From positions 62,001 through 126,000 of the forward strand of contig NZ_FMYF01000010.1 in the NCBI RefSeq assembly GCF_900092135.1: 64,000 nt of DNA, written 5' to 3'. A model generated the notes under the pieces. The model was given only the letters and a program-made list of their open reading frames with translations, searched no databases and was not told the origin of the DNA. Both the position numbers and the translations under genes were made by a program. Positions 1 to 7,592 of this stretch are shown piece by piece (the stretch's first letter is position 1; every line of letters begins with the position of its first letter). The DNA comes from Raineyella antarctica. Lineage in GTDB: Bacteria > Actinomycetota > Actinomycetes > Propionibacteriales > Propionibacteriaceae.

Positions 1-1319
1 TCGTCGAAGCGGGTCAGGCGGGTGGCGTTGATGTCCTCGACAGTGGGCAGGTTCATCTGCGTCAGCGACTGCCCGGTCGCCTTCTCGATGTCGCGGAGCA
101 GCCGTCGCTCGCGCGGGGTGACGAACGAGATCGCGTCGCCGCTGCGCCCGGCACGCCCGGTCCGGCCGACGCGGTGGACGTACGAGGCTGTGTCGGTCGG
201 GATGTCGAAGTTGACCACGTGGCTGATCCGGTCCACGTCGAGTCCGCGGGCGGCCACGTCGGTGGCGACGAGGATGTCGAGCTTGCCGGACTTGAGCTGG
301 TTGATCGTCCGCTCACGGGCCGCCTGGGCGATGTCACCGTTGATGGCTGCCGCCGAGAGTCCCCGGGCCCGCAGCTTCTCGGCCAGCGTCTCGGTCTCGT
401 TCTTGGTGCGGACGAAGACGATCATCCCCTCGAAGTTCTCCACCTCGAGGATGCGGGTGAGTGCGTCGACCTTCTGGGGGTACGAGACCACCAGGTAGCG
501 GTGCGTGACGTTCGCTGCGGTTGAGGTCTTGGACTTGAGGCTCGCCTCGACCGGGTCGGTGAGGTACTTCTGCGAGAGCGACCGGATCTGCCGGGGCATG
601 GTCGCGGAGAACAGGGCGACCTGCTTGTCGGCAGGCGTGTCGGCGAGGATCTTCTCCACGTCCTCGGCGAAGCCCATGTTGAGCATCTCGTCGGCCTCGT
701 CGAGCACCAGGTAGCGCAGTTCGGACAGGTCGAGGGTGCCGCGTTCGAGGTGGTCCATGATGCGTCCCGGCGTGCCGACGACGACATGCACGCCACGGGC
801 GAGCGCACTGAGCTGGACGCCGTACCCCTGGCCGCCGTAGACCGGCAGCAGCCGGACGTTGGGCAGGTGTGTCGAGTAGCTCTCGAACGCCTCGGCCACC
901 TGCAGGGCGAGCTCGCGGGTGGGCTCGAGCACCAGCGCCTGGGGCGCCTTCTGCTTGCGGTCGAGGCGGTTCAGGATCGGGAGCGCGAAGGCGGCGGTCT
1001 TGCCGGTGCCGGTCTGCGCCAGGCCCACGACGTCGCGGCCCTCCAGGAGGGCGGGGATGGTCGCCGCCTGGATCGGGGAGGGCGACTCGTAGCCCAGGTC
1101 CCGCAAGGCCTTGAGGATCCGCTCGTCCAGGCCGAACCCGAGGAAGGAGACCCCATCGTCCGTGTCCGCATCCGCGTCGGTTCCGCTCCCGGTCTCCGGC
1201 TGGACGTCGGTGTCCGGAATCGACTCGGTCTCGGTGGCCACAATCGCCTCGGCCCCGGGAATCGTCTCGTTATCGGCAGTCGTCTCGGGCTCCACGGCAC
1301 CGAACCCTTCGTCACTCAC
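1..1319 (-). CDS. DEAD-box ATP-dependent RNA helicase (3' end outside window)
   Basis: This is an RNA helicase that unwinds structured RNA, probably in ribosome assembly, mRNA decay or cold adaptation (DeaD/CsdA-like). About 439 residues are visible and the C-terminus runs off the left edge. Read from a GTG at 1319, an acidic low-complexity leader of about 57 residues precedes the Q motif (SPIQ near residue 81), Walker A AQTGTGKT (101-108), a DEAD box in VLDEADEML, SAT in FSATMP, and the C-terminal HRVGRTGRAG motif. I found no frameshift across the visible part. It is divergent from the DUF1801 gene. The family assignment is firm; the subfamily is not, because the C-terminal extension that separates DeaD, RhlE and CsdA is missing. 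Confidence 0.95.
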   Translation of the reverse strand, partial: MSDEGFGAVEPETTADNETIPGAEAIVATETESIPDTDVQPETGSGTDADADTDDGVSFLGFGLDERILKALRDLGYESPSPIQAATIPALLEGRDVVGLAQTGTGKTAAFALPILNRLDRKQKAPQALVLEPTRELALQVAEAFESYSTHLPNVRLLPVYGGQGYGVQLSALARGVHVVVGTPGRIMDHLERGTLDLSELRYLVLDEADEMLNMGFAEDVEKILADTPADKQVALFSATMPRQIRSLSQKYLTDPVEASLKSKTSTAANVTHRYLVVSYPQKVDALTRILEVENFEGMIVFVRTKNETETLAEKLRARGLSAAAINGDIAQAARERTINQLKSGKLDILVATDVAARGLDVDRISHVVNFDIPTDTASYVHRVGRTGRAGRSGDAISFVTPRERRLLRDIEKATGQSLTQMNLPTVEDINATRLTRFD

Positions 1320-1380
1320 CCTTAGACCCTAGTCCACCTTGGGACGGCATGCGCGGAATGGCATGGCGTCATCCCCTCGG

Positions 1381-1446
1381 CCATGGGGCTGCGGACCATG
1401 CATGGTGCTGGATCCCCGGCTCCTCGTCTCGGATCCGCAGCCATGG
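1381..1446. repeat. Imperfect inverted repeat in a divergent promoter region
   Basis: The left arm CCATGGGGCTGCGGA (1381-1395) pairs with TCCGCAGCCATGG (1434-1446) except for a two-base bulge. The loop contains two GGATCC hexamers. It lies between the helicase start (1319) and the DUF1801 start (1460), so it could form a hairpin in the DUF1801 leader or be a protein-binding site. No function is assigned. Confidence 0.4.
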
Positions 1447-1459
1447 CATCATCGTCCCC

Positions 1460-1879
1460 ATGGCAACCAAGAAGGACGGCCTGTCGGCCGAGGAGAAGGC
1501 CGCCGTGCGGCAGGCCGCTGCGGAGCGCAAGCGCTCGGAGGCCGGCAAGAACGGCGAGGCGGACGTCCTGGCTGCGATAGCGGCGATGGACGAGCATGAC
1601 CGGCCGATCGCCGAGGGTCTGCATGCCCTGGTCCGCCGTGAGCTTCCGGAACTGACGTGCAGGACCTGGTACGGCTTCCCGGCCTACTGCAAGGACGACA
1701 AGGTGGTGTTCTTCTACCAGTTCGCCGCCAAGTTCAAGACCCGCTACGGCCACATCGGCTTCCAGGACGTCGCGAACCTCGACGATGGGGCCATGTGGCC
1801 GACCGCGTTCGCGATCATGGAGTGGAACGATGAGGTCGAGGCGCGGGTGGCCGACCTCATCAGGCGGGCCGTCAGTTAG
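1460..1879 (+). CDS. DUF1801 (YdhG-like) small protein
   Basis: This 139-residue soluble protein matches the DUF1801/YdhG family in my judgement: a charged N-terminal helix (MATKKDGLSAEEKAAVRQ), then the conserved core around RTWYGFPAY, FFYQFAAKFKTRYG and the NLDDGAMWPTAFA block. The family fold is SCP2/YdhG-like. Some members are annotated as iron chaperones, but the biochemical role is not established. I chose the ATG at 1460 because homologues begin with this Lys/Glu-rich segment and the 37 codons upstream look non-coding. No operon partner: the next gene begins 142 bp downstream. Confidence 0.75.
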   Translation: MATKKDGLSAEEKAAVRQAAAERKRSEAGKNGEADVLAAIAAMDEHDRPIAEGLHALVRRELPELTCRTWYGFPAYCKDDKVVFFYQFAAKFKTRYGHIGFQDVANLDDGAMWPTAFAIMEWNDEVEARVADLIRRAVS

Positions 1880-2021
1880 CAGATCCGCCACTCCCCCGCT
1901 GGGCGGCCGCGTCGACAGGCAATCAGCCGACCACGAGGGACTGCTCCTCCTTCTCGTGGACTTCGACGCCCTCACGGGATCTCTCAGATTCACCGGCCGC
2001 GAAGCGAGTAGCGTTCCGATC

Positions 2022-3092
2022 GTGTCGGACAACCCGCTTCGCCTGCGCAACCTCTTCACCCTGGGTCCCGCAGCGACCGATCCCTGGGTGTCGCTGCGCT
2101 GTGGGCTGGGGATCTTCCTGCCACTGCTGGCCCTGATCCTGTTGCATCGCCTCGACCTGGCCGTCTTCGCCATCTTCGCCGCGTTCACCAACGTGTACGG
2201 CCGCGTCCCGGGCCACACCGACAGACTGCTCGCCCAGCTCAAGGTGGGCGGCACCTTCTGGGCGATGATGCTGGCCGCCTGGCTGTCGTCGAGGTACCTG
2301 CTCGACTACTCCTCCGACCGGGGCCTGTGGCTGCTCGTGTCGCTCACTGCTGTGGTCAGCGGGCTAATGACTGCCTGGGCGGCCTTCCTGCGGATCCGGC
2401 CCGCCGGTTCGCTGTTCCACATCTTCTGCTTCGCCACGATCGCGGCCCACCCGGTCACCGCACCGTTGGGCGACGGCATGTTCGTCGCGTCGGCGACCAT
2501 CGGGTTCGCGCTCCTCCTGGGGCAGGCCGGACGACTGTGGAACCGACACCGCACGCCCTGGACGGTGACCACCCCGGTACCCCTGTCAGCGGTGGAGCGC
2601 CGCGAGGCGTGGCTGTCAACGGCCCTGCACGTCGTGGCGGTGATGACCGCCGGGGCGATCGCCATCGCGATCACGCCGCAGATCGGCGCCGGGCACCGGT
2701 ACTGGGCCCTGGTGGCGGCAGTCGTCCCGCTGGTCGGGCACACCACGCGGCACCGCATCGCGCGCGGCATCCACCGTATCCTCGGCACGACCATGGGCCT
2801 GGCGGTGCTGGCCGTGATCATGTGGTGGGGGCCGCCGACCTGGATGGTGGTGCTGCTCATGGGCGCTGCCCAGTACGGCACCGAGTTGCTGGTCAACCGC
2901 AACTACTTCTTCGCCCAGACCTTCGTCACGCCGATGGCACTGCTCGGCTCGGCCCTGGGGAAGCCCTTGACGCCTGCCTTGCTCTACGACCGGATCACCG
3001 AAACACTCATCGGCGCCACGGTCGGCATGACAGCGGTGGTGTTGTTGTCCAGGGCCCAGAAGCGGATGGAACGCCGTCGGACCGGCACCTAG
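2022..3092 (+). CDS. FUSC-family inner-membrane protein
   Basis: This 356-residue integral membrane protein has two blocks of hydrophobic helices separated by a basic linker around NRHRTPW. This is the layout of the fusaric-acid-resistance/aromatic-acid-exporter-like FUSC family. The C-terminal half carries the family pattern GHRYWALVAAVVPLVG, RGIHRILGTTMG and ELLVNRNYFFAQ. A second member lies at 35403-36494 and aligns along its length, especially in these motifs, so the two are paralogues. The start is a GTG at 2022 (VSDNPLRL); no hydrophobic segment is lost by this choice. Transport substrate unknown. It converges on the glycerophosphodiesterase gene 33 bp away, and I see no clear terminator in that gap. 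Confidence 0.75.
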   Translation: MSDNPLRLRNLFTLGPAATDPWVSLRCGLGIFLPLLALILLHRLDLAVFAIFAAFTNVYGRVPGHTDRLLAQLKVGGTFWAMMLAAWLSSRYLLDYSSDRGLWLLVSLTAVVSGLMTAWAAFLRIRPAGSLFHIFCFATIAAHPVTAPLGDGMFVASATIGFALLLGQAGRLWNRHRTPWTVTTPVPLSAVERREAWLSTALHVVAVMTAGAIAIAITPQIGAGHRYWALVAAVVPLVGHTTRHRIARGIHRILGTTMGLAVLAVIMWWGPPTWMVVLLMGAAQYGTELLVNRNYFFAQTFVTPMALLGSALGKPLTPALLYDRITETLIGATVGMTAVVLLSRAQKRMERRRTGT

Positions 3093-3125
3093 CGGGACCG
3101 CTGCCGATCGCGGACGCCGCACGGG

Positions 3126-3986
3126 TCACGAGCGCGAGCCCGGATCCCCGATCACACCATCGCAGTGACGAGCGGCAAGCGCGGCATCGGCGGGGTTCTC
3201 CGCCGTCCAGCACAGCAGTGGACGTCCCCAGCCGCGCTGCACCGTGGTCGTGACCGACGGCACCAAGTCCAGATCCATCGCGACGAAATCCGGCTTGCTG
3301 GCCCAGTTCATCAACAGGTGCCGCAGGAGGAACACCTCGTACCAGGCGAGGTCCTCGCCCTCGAAGTCCCCGGAGAGCTGGCCGCGCGGCAGGTCGGGTG
3401 CGACGGACGCCATGTGTCGGAGCGAGTAGGGGTTGAAGGACATCACCGCCGCCGGCCCGCGGTAGTCGGCCAGTTCGCGAGCCACTGCCTCCTCCAGGGG
3501 CCCCACCTGCGGCGGGCTCTTGACCTCCACGAACACCGGGACGCGGCCGTTGACGACGGTCAGCGCCTCGGAGAGCGCCGGGACCGTCTCCGCCCCGCCC
3601 TGCAGGTGCCGGGCGGCGACCTCGGCGTACGGGGTGTCGGCGACCCGGCCGGGTCGGCCCGTCATGCGCGCCAGGTCCTCGTCGTGGAGCACCACCACGA
3701 CGCCGTCAGAGGTCAGTTGGACGTCGAGCTCGATGGCCAGGGAGCGGTCCGCCGCGGCCTCGAAGGCAGCCAAGGAGTTCTCCGGACGCTCCGGTCCCGT
3801 GGTCCAGTCGCCTCGGTGGGCCACCGGCGCGGCCGTCAGCCACGCCGCCGGTTTCCGTGCCGGAACACCACGGGTCGCGAACAAGGCGACTGCTGCCACC
3901 ACGAGAGCCACGATGCGGACGGCGATGACGGCGAGGCGGACCCGATGGGCCCCTCGCCCGGACCGTCTGTGGCGATTGGCTGCCAT
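3126..3986 (-). CDS. Glycerophosphodiester phosphodiesterase, membrane-anchored
   Basis: Predicted to hydrolyse glycerophosphodiesters to sn-glycerol-3-phosphate and an alcohol. The 286-residue product has an N-terminal membrane anchor (about residues 18-40) and a GDPD TIM-barrel. The catalytic set is visible: His57-Arg58 (AHRGD), Glu69-Asn70 (PENS), Glu86/Asp88 (ELDVQ) and His101-Asp102 (LHDED). The C-terminus has the usual WTAENPADA segment ending in a GVIGDPG motif. The enzyme domain should sit on the outer face of the membrane. It is a single gene, convergent with the FUSC gene. Its promoter must lie in the 448-bp gap upstream, which it shares with the protease locus. Confidence 0.9.
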   Translation of the reverse strand: MAANRHRRSGRGAHRVRLAVIAVRIVALVVAAVALFATRGVPARKPAAWLTAAPVAHRGDWTTGPERPENSLAAFEAAADRSLAIELDVQLTSDGVVVVLHDEDLARMTGRPGRVADTPYAEVAARHLQGGAETVPALSEALTVVNGRVPVFVEVKSPPQVGPLEEAVARELADYRGPAAVMSFNPYSLRHMASVAPDLPRGQLSGDFEGEDLAWYEVFLLRHLLMNWASKPDFVAMDLDLVPSVTTTVQRGWGRPLLCWTAENPADAALAARHCDGVIGDPGSRS

Positions 3987-4434
3987 CGCTCCCCCATCCC
4001 CTGCCCGATGACACCAGTGTGTCCCGGCGAACGTGCTGATACAGGGGTGCTGACAGTGACCGTGCTCACCTGTCCACTCGCAGGAGAATCGATCCGGTGG
4101 ACAGCAGGATTTCCTCTACATTCCGGACCCGAAGCACACCCTGAGAGAATCCATTCACCAGTACACCGAAAGCCGGCGCACGACAATAGTCGCGAGATTC
4201 ACCGACTTTCTTCCACCACCTTCCGAATCTGACGGAGGTACGGCAGAAAATAACTCGCGAAACCCGTGTCGGCAAGATCTTGCCGCGGATATTGCGGCGC
4301 TTCTATCATTTCCTTGGAACCGCTTTTCCACCCAGCCCTTTGCTCCCGGAGGGTGGAACCCGACCCCTTTCCCACCAGGAGGACTGCGCGCCGCCAGGCG
4401 CCCAGCGGAAGCAGGCGACATACCCGAACCCAGG
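3987..4434. other. 448-bp intergenic region, lower GC than its surroundings
   Basis: This gap separates the divergent glycerophosphodiesterase and protease genes and is visibly more AT-rich than the rest of the window. No RNA gene or repeat was recognised. The protease reading frame stays open back to stop codons at 4051-4059, but no ATG or GTG lies in frame, and third-position base use is mixed, so I read it as non-coding. A strong AGGAGG (4377-4382) lies 52 bp before the TTG start, with only an in-frame CTG immediately after it. The region presumably holds promoters for both genes. Confidence 0.5.
4280..4309 (+). promoter_or_regulatory. Possible sigma-70-type promoter for the protease-inhibitor locus
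   Basis: TTGCCG (4280-4285) and TATCAT (4304-4309) are separated by 18 bp in the AT-richer gap, about 125 bp before the protease start. The match to actinobacterial housekeeping promoters is fair only. No experimental support. Confidence 0.3.
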
Positions 4435-6120
4435 TTGAACGTCGACGAACTCATCAAGGACCTCTCACAGCGCGGCAAGCGCTGGACAGCACGGAAGACG
4501 CCCCAGTCGGAGCTCGACGAGGAAGGCCAGAAGGCGCTCCTCGGTGTGGTCTTCACCCAGACCGACATTGAGCTGAGGGCCAACCCTCCGACGGCCTCAG
4601 CCCCGCCGGCGGGTGCAGTGACCTTCGACCCGGCCGTCGATTGGCGGAACAAGGGCGGTAACCATGTGACGTCGGTCAAGGACCAGAAGTACTGCGGCAG
4701 CTGCGTCTCGTTCGGATGCACGGCGCTCGTCGAGTCGATGGCATCCATAGAACTCGGCGCGCTGCTCGACCTCTCGGAGGCCGACTCGCACTTCAACTCG
4801 GCCCACGGACCTTCCTGCGGCGGCTGGAACACGCCGGCATGCCTGGAAGAGATCCGGCTGCGGGGCGTGGTCAAGGATGCCGCCCTGCCCTACATGAGCG
4901 CCTTCGACAACCCACCGGTCATCGATCCGACGACCAGCCTGTGGAAGCCGTACGTACGTCCCACCCCCGACCGCGCGGCCAACCAGGTCTCGATCGACAG
5001 CCATGACCTGGTCGTCGACATCAATGCTCGCAAGCAATACCTCAGCAAGGTCGGGCCCGCCGCAGCCTGCTTCGACGTGTACGAGGATTTCTACGCCTAC
5101 TCCGGGGGAGTTTACGAGCACGTCTCGGGCGTATTCCGGGGTGGACACTGCGTCGAGGTAATCGGCTATTCGGAGGCCGAGCAGTGCTGGATCGCCAAGA
5201 ACTCCTGGGGAACCGCCTGGGGTGATGGCGGATTCTTCAAGATCGGGTACGGCCAGTGCAACTTCGATGTCTATGCGTTCGCAACGGCCAAGGGAGTCAA
5301 GCTGCCCGCCGGGCTCTCCTGGCGCGGCTGGGAGAGCCTCGGCGGGGTCCTGACCTCCAGCCCGGCGGCAGTGTCCTGGGACCAGAACCGCATCGACGTC
5401 GTGGCACGTGGCACCGACACCGCGGTCTGGCACCGCTGGTGGGACGGGACGGGCTGGCGAGGATGGGAGAGCCTCGGGGGTAGCTGCCAGAGTGCCCCGG
5501 CGATCTGCTCCTGGGCACCGGGACGGCTCGACATCTTCACCGTCGGGACCGACCATCGTCTCTGGCACCGATGGTTCCAGGGCGGCTGGAGCAACTGGGA
5601 GAGCCTGGGCGGCCTGCTCTCCTCGGCGCCTGCCGCCGTCTCGTGGGGACCGAACCGGATCGACGTCTTCGCCCGCGGGATGGACTCGGCGATGTGGCAC
5701 CTATGGTGGGACGGCGGCGCGTGGCGAGGCTGGGAGAGCCTGGGCGGCATCCTGGACTCGGCCCCTGCGGTGGCCTCCTGGGCGCAGAACCGTCTGGACA
5801 CGTTCGTCAAGGGGACAGACAGCCAGCTCTACCACAAGTGGTGGGACGGCGGCGCGTGGCGAGGCTGGGAGAACCTCGGCGGCTACCTCGGAGGCGACCC
5901 CAGCGCTGTTTCCTGGGATGCCGGCCGGATCGACGTCTTCTATCCCGGGCAGGGCTTCAGCCTCCGCCACCGTTGGTGGGACGGGTCCGGCTGGCGGGGC
6001 GAGGAGGACCTCGGCGGCCAGCTCGCCTCCGGCACGGGTGTCAGCTCCTGGGCACCGCAGCGTCTCGACGTCTTCGCCGAGGGCATGGACTCGGCCCTGT
6101 ACCACAAGTGGTACGCGTGA
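4435..6120 (+). CDS. Papain-type (C1A) cysteine protease fused to a PLL-like beta-propeller lectin
   Basis: This is a 561-residue predicted endopeptidase with a sugar-binding-like C-terminus. Residues 1-60 form a short charged leader, and 65-285 the C1A domain with a full catalytic set: Gln84 and Cys90 (KDQKYCGSC), His238 (GGHCV) and Asn256 ([14 protein letters not shown]). The usual Trp after the nucleophile is Val. Residues 296-561 hold six repeats of about 45 residues, each starting near WESLGG (Trp299, 344, 388, 433, 478; the sixth reads GEEDLGG at 523) and continuing with a SW..NRIDVF core. This is the pattern of PLL/tachylectin-like beta-propellers. No signal peptide or membrane segment is seen. 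The start is a TTG at 4435; the leader matches those of bacterial C1 peptidases, but an upstream start is possible. A cysteine-protease inhibitor gene follows after 12 bp. Confidence 0.9.
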   Translation: MNVDELIKDLSQRGKRWTARKTPQSELDEEGQKALLGVVFTQTDIELRANPPTASAPPAGAVTFDPAVDWRNKGGNHVTSVKDQKYCGSCVSFGCTALVESMASIELGALLDLSEADSHFNSAHGPSCGGWNTPACLEEIRLRGVVKDAALPYMSAFDNPPVIDPTTSLWKPYVRPTPDRAANQVSIDSHDLVVDINARKQYLSKVGPAAACFDVYEDFYAYSGGVYEHVSGVFRGGHCVEVIGYSEAEQCWIAKNSWGTAWGDGGFFKIGYGQCNFDVYAFATAKGVKLPAGLSWRGWESLGGVLTSSPAAVSWDQNRIDVVARGTDTAVWHRWWDGTGWRGWESLGGSCQSAPAICSWAPGRLDIFTVGTDHRLWHRWFQGGWSNWESLGGLLSSAPAAVSWGPNRIDVFARGMDSAMWHLWWDGGAWRGWESLGGILDSAPAVASWAQNRLDTFVKGTDSQLYHKWWDGGAWRGWENLGGYLGGDPSAVSWDAGRIDVFYPGQGFSLRHRWWDGSGWRGEEDLGGQLASGTGVSSWAPQRLDVFAEGMDSALYHKWYA

Positions 6121-6132
6121 GACGGCACAGCG

Positions 6133-6474
6133 ATGACTGAGGCAGAGGATCCCACCGGCTCGGAGGATCGTACGGTGGCGGCGGGTGAGGCGTTCCCCAT
6201 CGACCTTCCCGTCTCCGGCGGCACCGGCTACCGGTGGGAACTGGCCGACGCGCCTCCCACCGTCGAGTACCGCGAACAGGACACTGGTCCGGGCCCGGGA
6301 CGGGGATCCTCCGCCGACCACGGTGCGACGGAGCCCGGTGCGCCGGTACACCAGCGCTTCGTCCTGCGGGCCACGTCACCGGGTACAGGGGTGATCGAAC
6401 TCGATTTCGTCCTCCGCCGACCCTGGGAGTCCGAGCCGATAGCGCACCGCCTGATCCGCATCCAGGTCGTCTGA
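6133..6474 (+). CDS. Chagasin-type (MEROPS I42) cysteine-protease inhibitor
   Basis: This 113-residue protein is predicted to block papain-family proteases by inserting three loops into the active-site cleft. The family loops are recognisable: GGTGYRW (residues 29-35, equivalent to chagasin NPTTGF), a variable Gly/Pro-rich middle loop, and RRPWE (94-98, equivalent to the RPW/F loop). No signal peptide is present, so it should be cytosolic like the adjacent protease as predicted. It starts with ATG 12 bp after the protease stop and shares its terminator, so the two are almost certainly co-transcribed. The natural inference is that it restrains the neighbouring enzyme; direct targeting is not shown. 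Confidence 0.85.
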   Translation: MTEAEDPTGSEDRTVAAGEAFPIDLPVSGGTGYRWELADAPPTVEYREQDTGPGPGRGSSADHGATEPGAPVHQRFVLRATSPGTGVIELDFVLRRPWESEPIAHRLIRIQVV

Positions 6475-6489
6475 TCCGGTGGCATGCAG

Positions 6490-6515
6490 AAGGGCCCGGC
6501 CGAAGCCGGGCCCTT
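6490..6515. terminator. Bidirectional hairpin terminator between the inhibitor and cspA
   Basis: A perfect 11-bp stem (AAGGGCCCGGC / GCCGGGCCCTT) closes a CGAA tetraloop. It lies 16 bp after the inhibitor stop and 17 bp after the convergent cold-shock gene stop, so it can serve both. The plus-strand side continues CCTTG rather than a long U run, as is common in high-GC genomes. Confidence 0.85.
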
Positions 6516-6531
6516 CCTTGCTGTGGTCAGC

Positions 6532-6735
6532 TCAGAGGACGGTGATGTTCGTCGCCTGGAGGCCCTTGGGGCCCTGCTGGGTCTCGAAGGACACGCGGGC
6601 GCCCTCGTCGAGCGAACGGAAGCCGCTCGAGTTGATCGCCGAGAAGTGCGCGAACACGTCGGCCGAGCCGTCTTCCGGAGCGATGAAGCCGAAGCCCTTG
6701 TCGCCGTTGAACCACTTCACGGTACCTGTAGCCAT
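6532..6735 (-). CDS. cspA: Cold-shock protein, CspA family
   Basis: This 67-residue single-domain OB-fold protein binds single-stranded nucleic acid and melts mRNA structure. RNP1 (KGFGFI) and RNP2 (VFAHF) are intact, preceded by the canonical [10 protein letters not shown] start. A strong AGAGGAGA ribosome-binding site lies just upstream of the ATG at 6735. The gene is monocistronic, ends at the shared hairpin terminator and has a long, unusual leader (see the next feature). The assignment to the family is secure; which paralogue of the organism it is cannot be told. Confidence 0.97.
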   Translation of the reverse strand: MATGTVKWFNGDKGFGFIAPEDGSADVFAHFSAINSSGFRSLDEGARVSFETQQGPKGLQATNITVL

Positions 6736-6905
6736 GATGTATCTCCTCTACCTAGGAAAGCGGAGCATCCGCGGTCGCGGCGCTCACATGATGCAGCTGC
6801 AAAAGACGCTTCCCGAGAGGACTACACGCCGGAGAACCGGCGCTACAACCAAACAAGCAAACGAAAATGACGAACAACAACAAGATCACCATAGCAGTCG
6901 GCCAT
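6736..6905 (-). promoter_or_regulatory. Long U-rich 5' leader region of the cold-shock gene
   Basis: Read on the minus strand, about 6905-6840 is a striking low-GC, T-rich block containing GTTGTTGTTCG and TTTGCTTGTTTGGTTG, in a genome near 70% GC. It is followed by GC-rich sequence up to the ribosome-binding site. Cold-shock mRNAs typically carry long structured leaders that set temperature-dependent stability and translation; this looks like one. The transcription start was not determined. Confidence 0.5.
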
Positions 6906-6986
6906 CTGAATCCACGAATCGTGCCGTACGGCCGCTGTCGTCCCCACGACCGACACGATCAGCTCCTGCCCCCAGGACCAGCAAGA

Positions 6987-7457
6987 TCAGGCGAGACGCC
7001 ATGCCTCCAGCGAGGCGCGGGCGCTCCCGCCACCGATGTCCGGGATGATCTCCAGCTCCAGGACGGCGACCCCGGCCAGGTCGACACCGTGCTCCTCCAC
7101 CTGCCGGGTCGAGCCGCCGGGGCTGAAGTTCCACTGCTGCCGCAGCACCTCCCGGAACTGCTGCCCCCCGTCCGCCGACCAACGAAGCACGTACTCCTGG
7201 GTGCGCTCAACCGTTGTCTCCCGGAATTCGAGCAGGATCCTGTGCAGCGGCTGCGGCGGGTCGAAGATCAGCCGAATCGTCTGCGGCCCCGGTCCCGCCG
7301 CCCGCCAGCCGGCGCCGACCCCTGGCAGGAGTGCCGCTTCGATCGGGTGGGCCGGGTCCTCCGAGGTGATCTCCACCTCCACCAGCGGTTCCAGGTCCAG
7401 CCAGTCGACGTCGGCCTTCCGGGCATCCTCTGTCGAAGGCAGTACTCGCTTGCGCAT
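6987..7457 (-). CDS. Predicted carbohydrate-binding / discoidin-like beta-sandwich protein
   Basis: This 156-residue soluble protein resembles stand-alone bacterial proteins annotated as carbohydrate-binding or F5/8-type discoidin-like. Characteristic stretches are WLDLEPLVEVEITSEDP near the N-terminus, GPQTIRLIFD, ERTQEYVLRWSADGG, QQWNFSPGGSTRQVEE and the C-terminal LELEIIPDIGGGSARASL. No signal peptide or catalytic motif is seen. The ATG at 7457 is preferred over one six codons upstream because AGGG precedes it at good spacing. Ligand unknown. It is divergent from the P450 gene, 135 bp away, and about 250 bp upstream of cspA. I infer a binding role from the family only. Confidence 0.55.
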   Translation of the reverse strand: MRKRVLPSTEDARKADVDWLDLEPLVEVEITSEDPAHPIEAALLPGVGAGWRAAGPGPQTIRLIFDPPQPLHRILLEFRETTVERTQEYVLRWSADGGQQFREVLRQQWNFSPGGSTRQVEEHGVDLAGVAVLELEIIPDIGGGSARASLEAWRLA

Positions 7458-7592
7458 CGCGCCCTCCCTTTCCACTGGACCCGATCCACGTCACCTACAT
7501 CACGTATTCAGTGACCAGTCTCTCACCAGGGTTCCTCGACGGGCGGGCTTGCGCACAGAAGGGGGGCTGGGAGCTGCCAGTACCCTCGCTGC

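Noticed and set aside
5296-6120. The repeats of the protease fusion as Kelch or WD40 repeats
   Set aside because: The unit length of about 45 and the WESLGG/SW..NR.DVF pattern fit PLL/tachylectin-like propellers better than Kelch (GG-Y-W) or WD40 (GH-WD).
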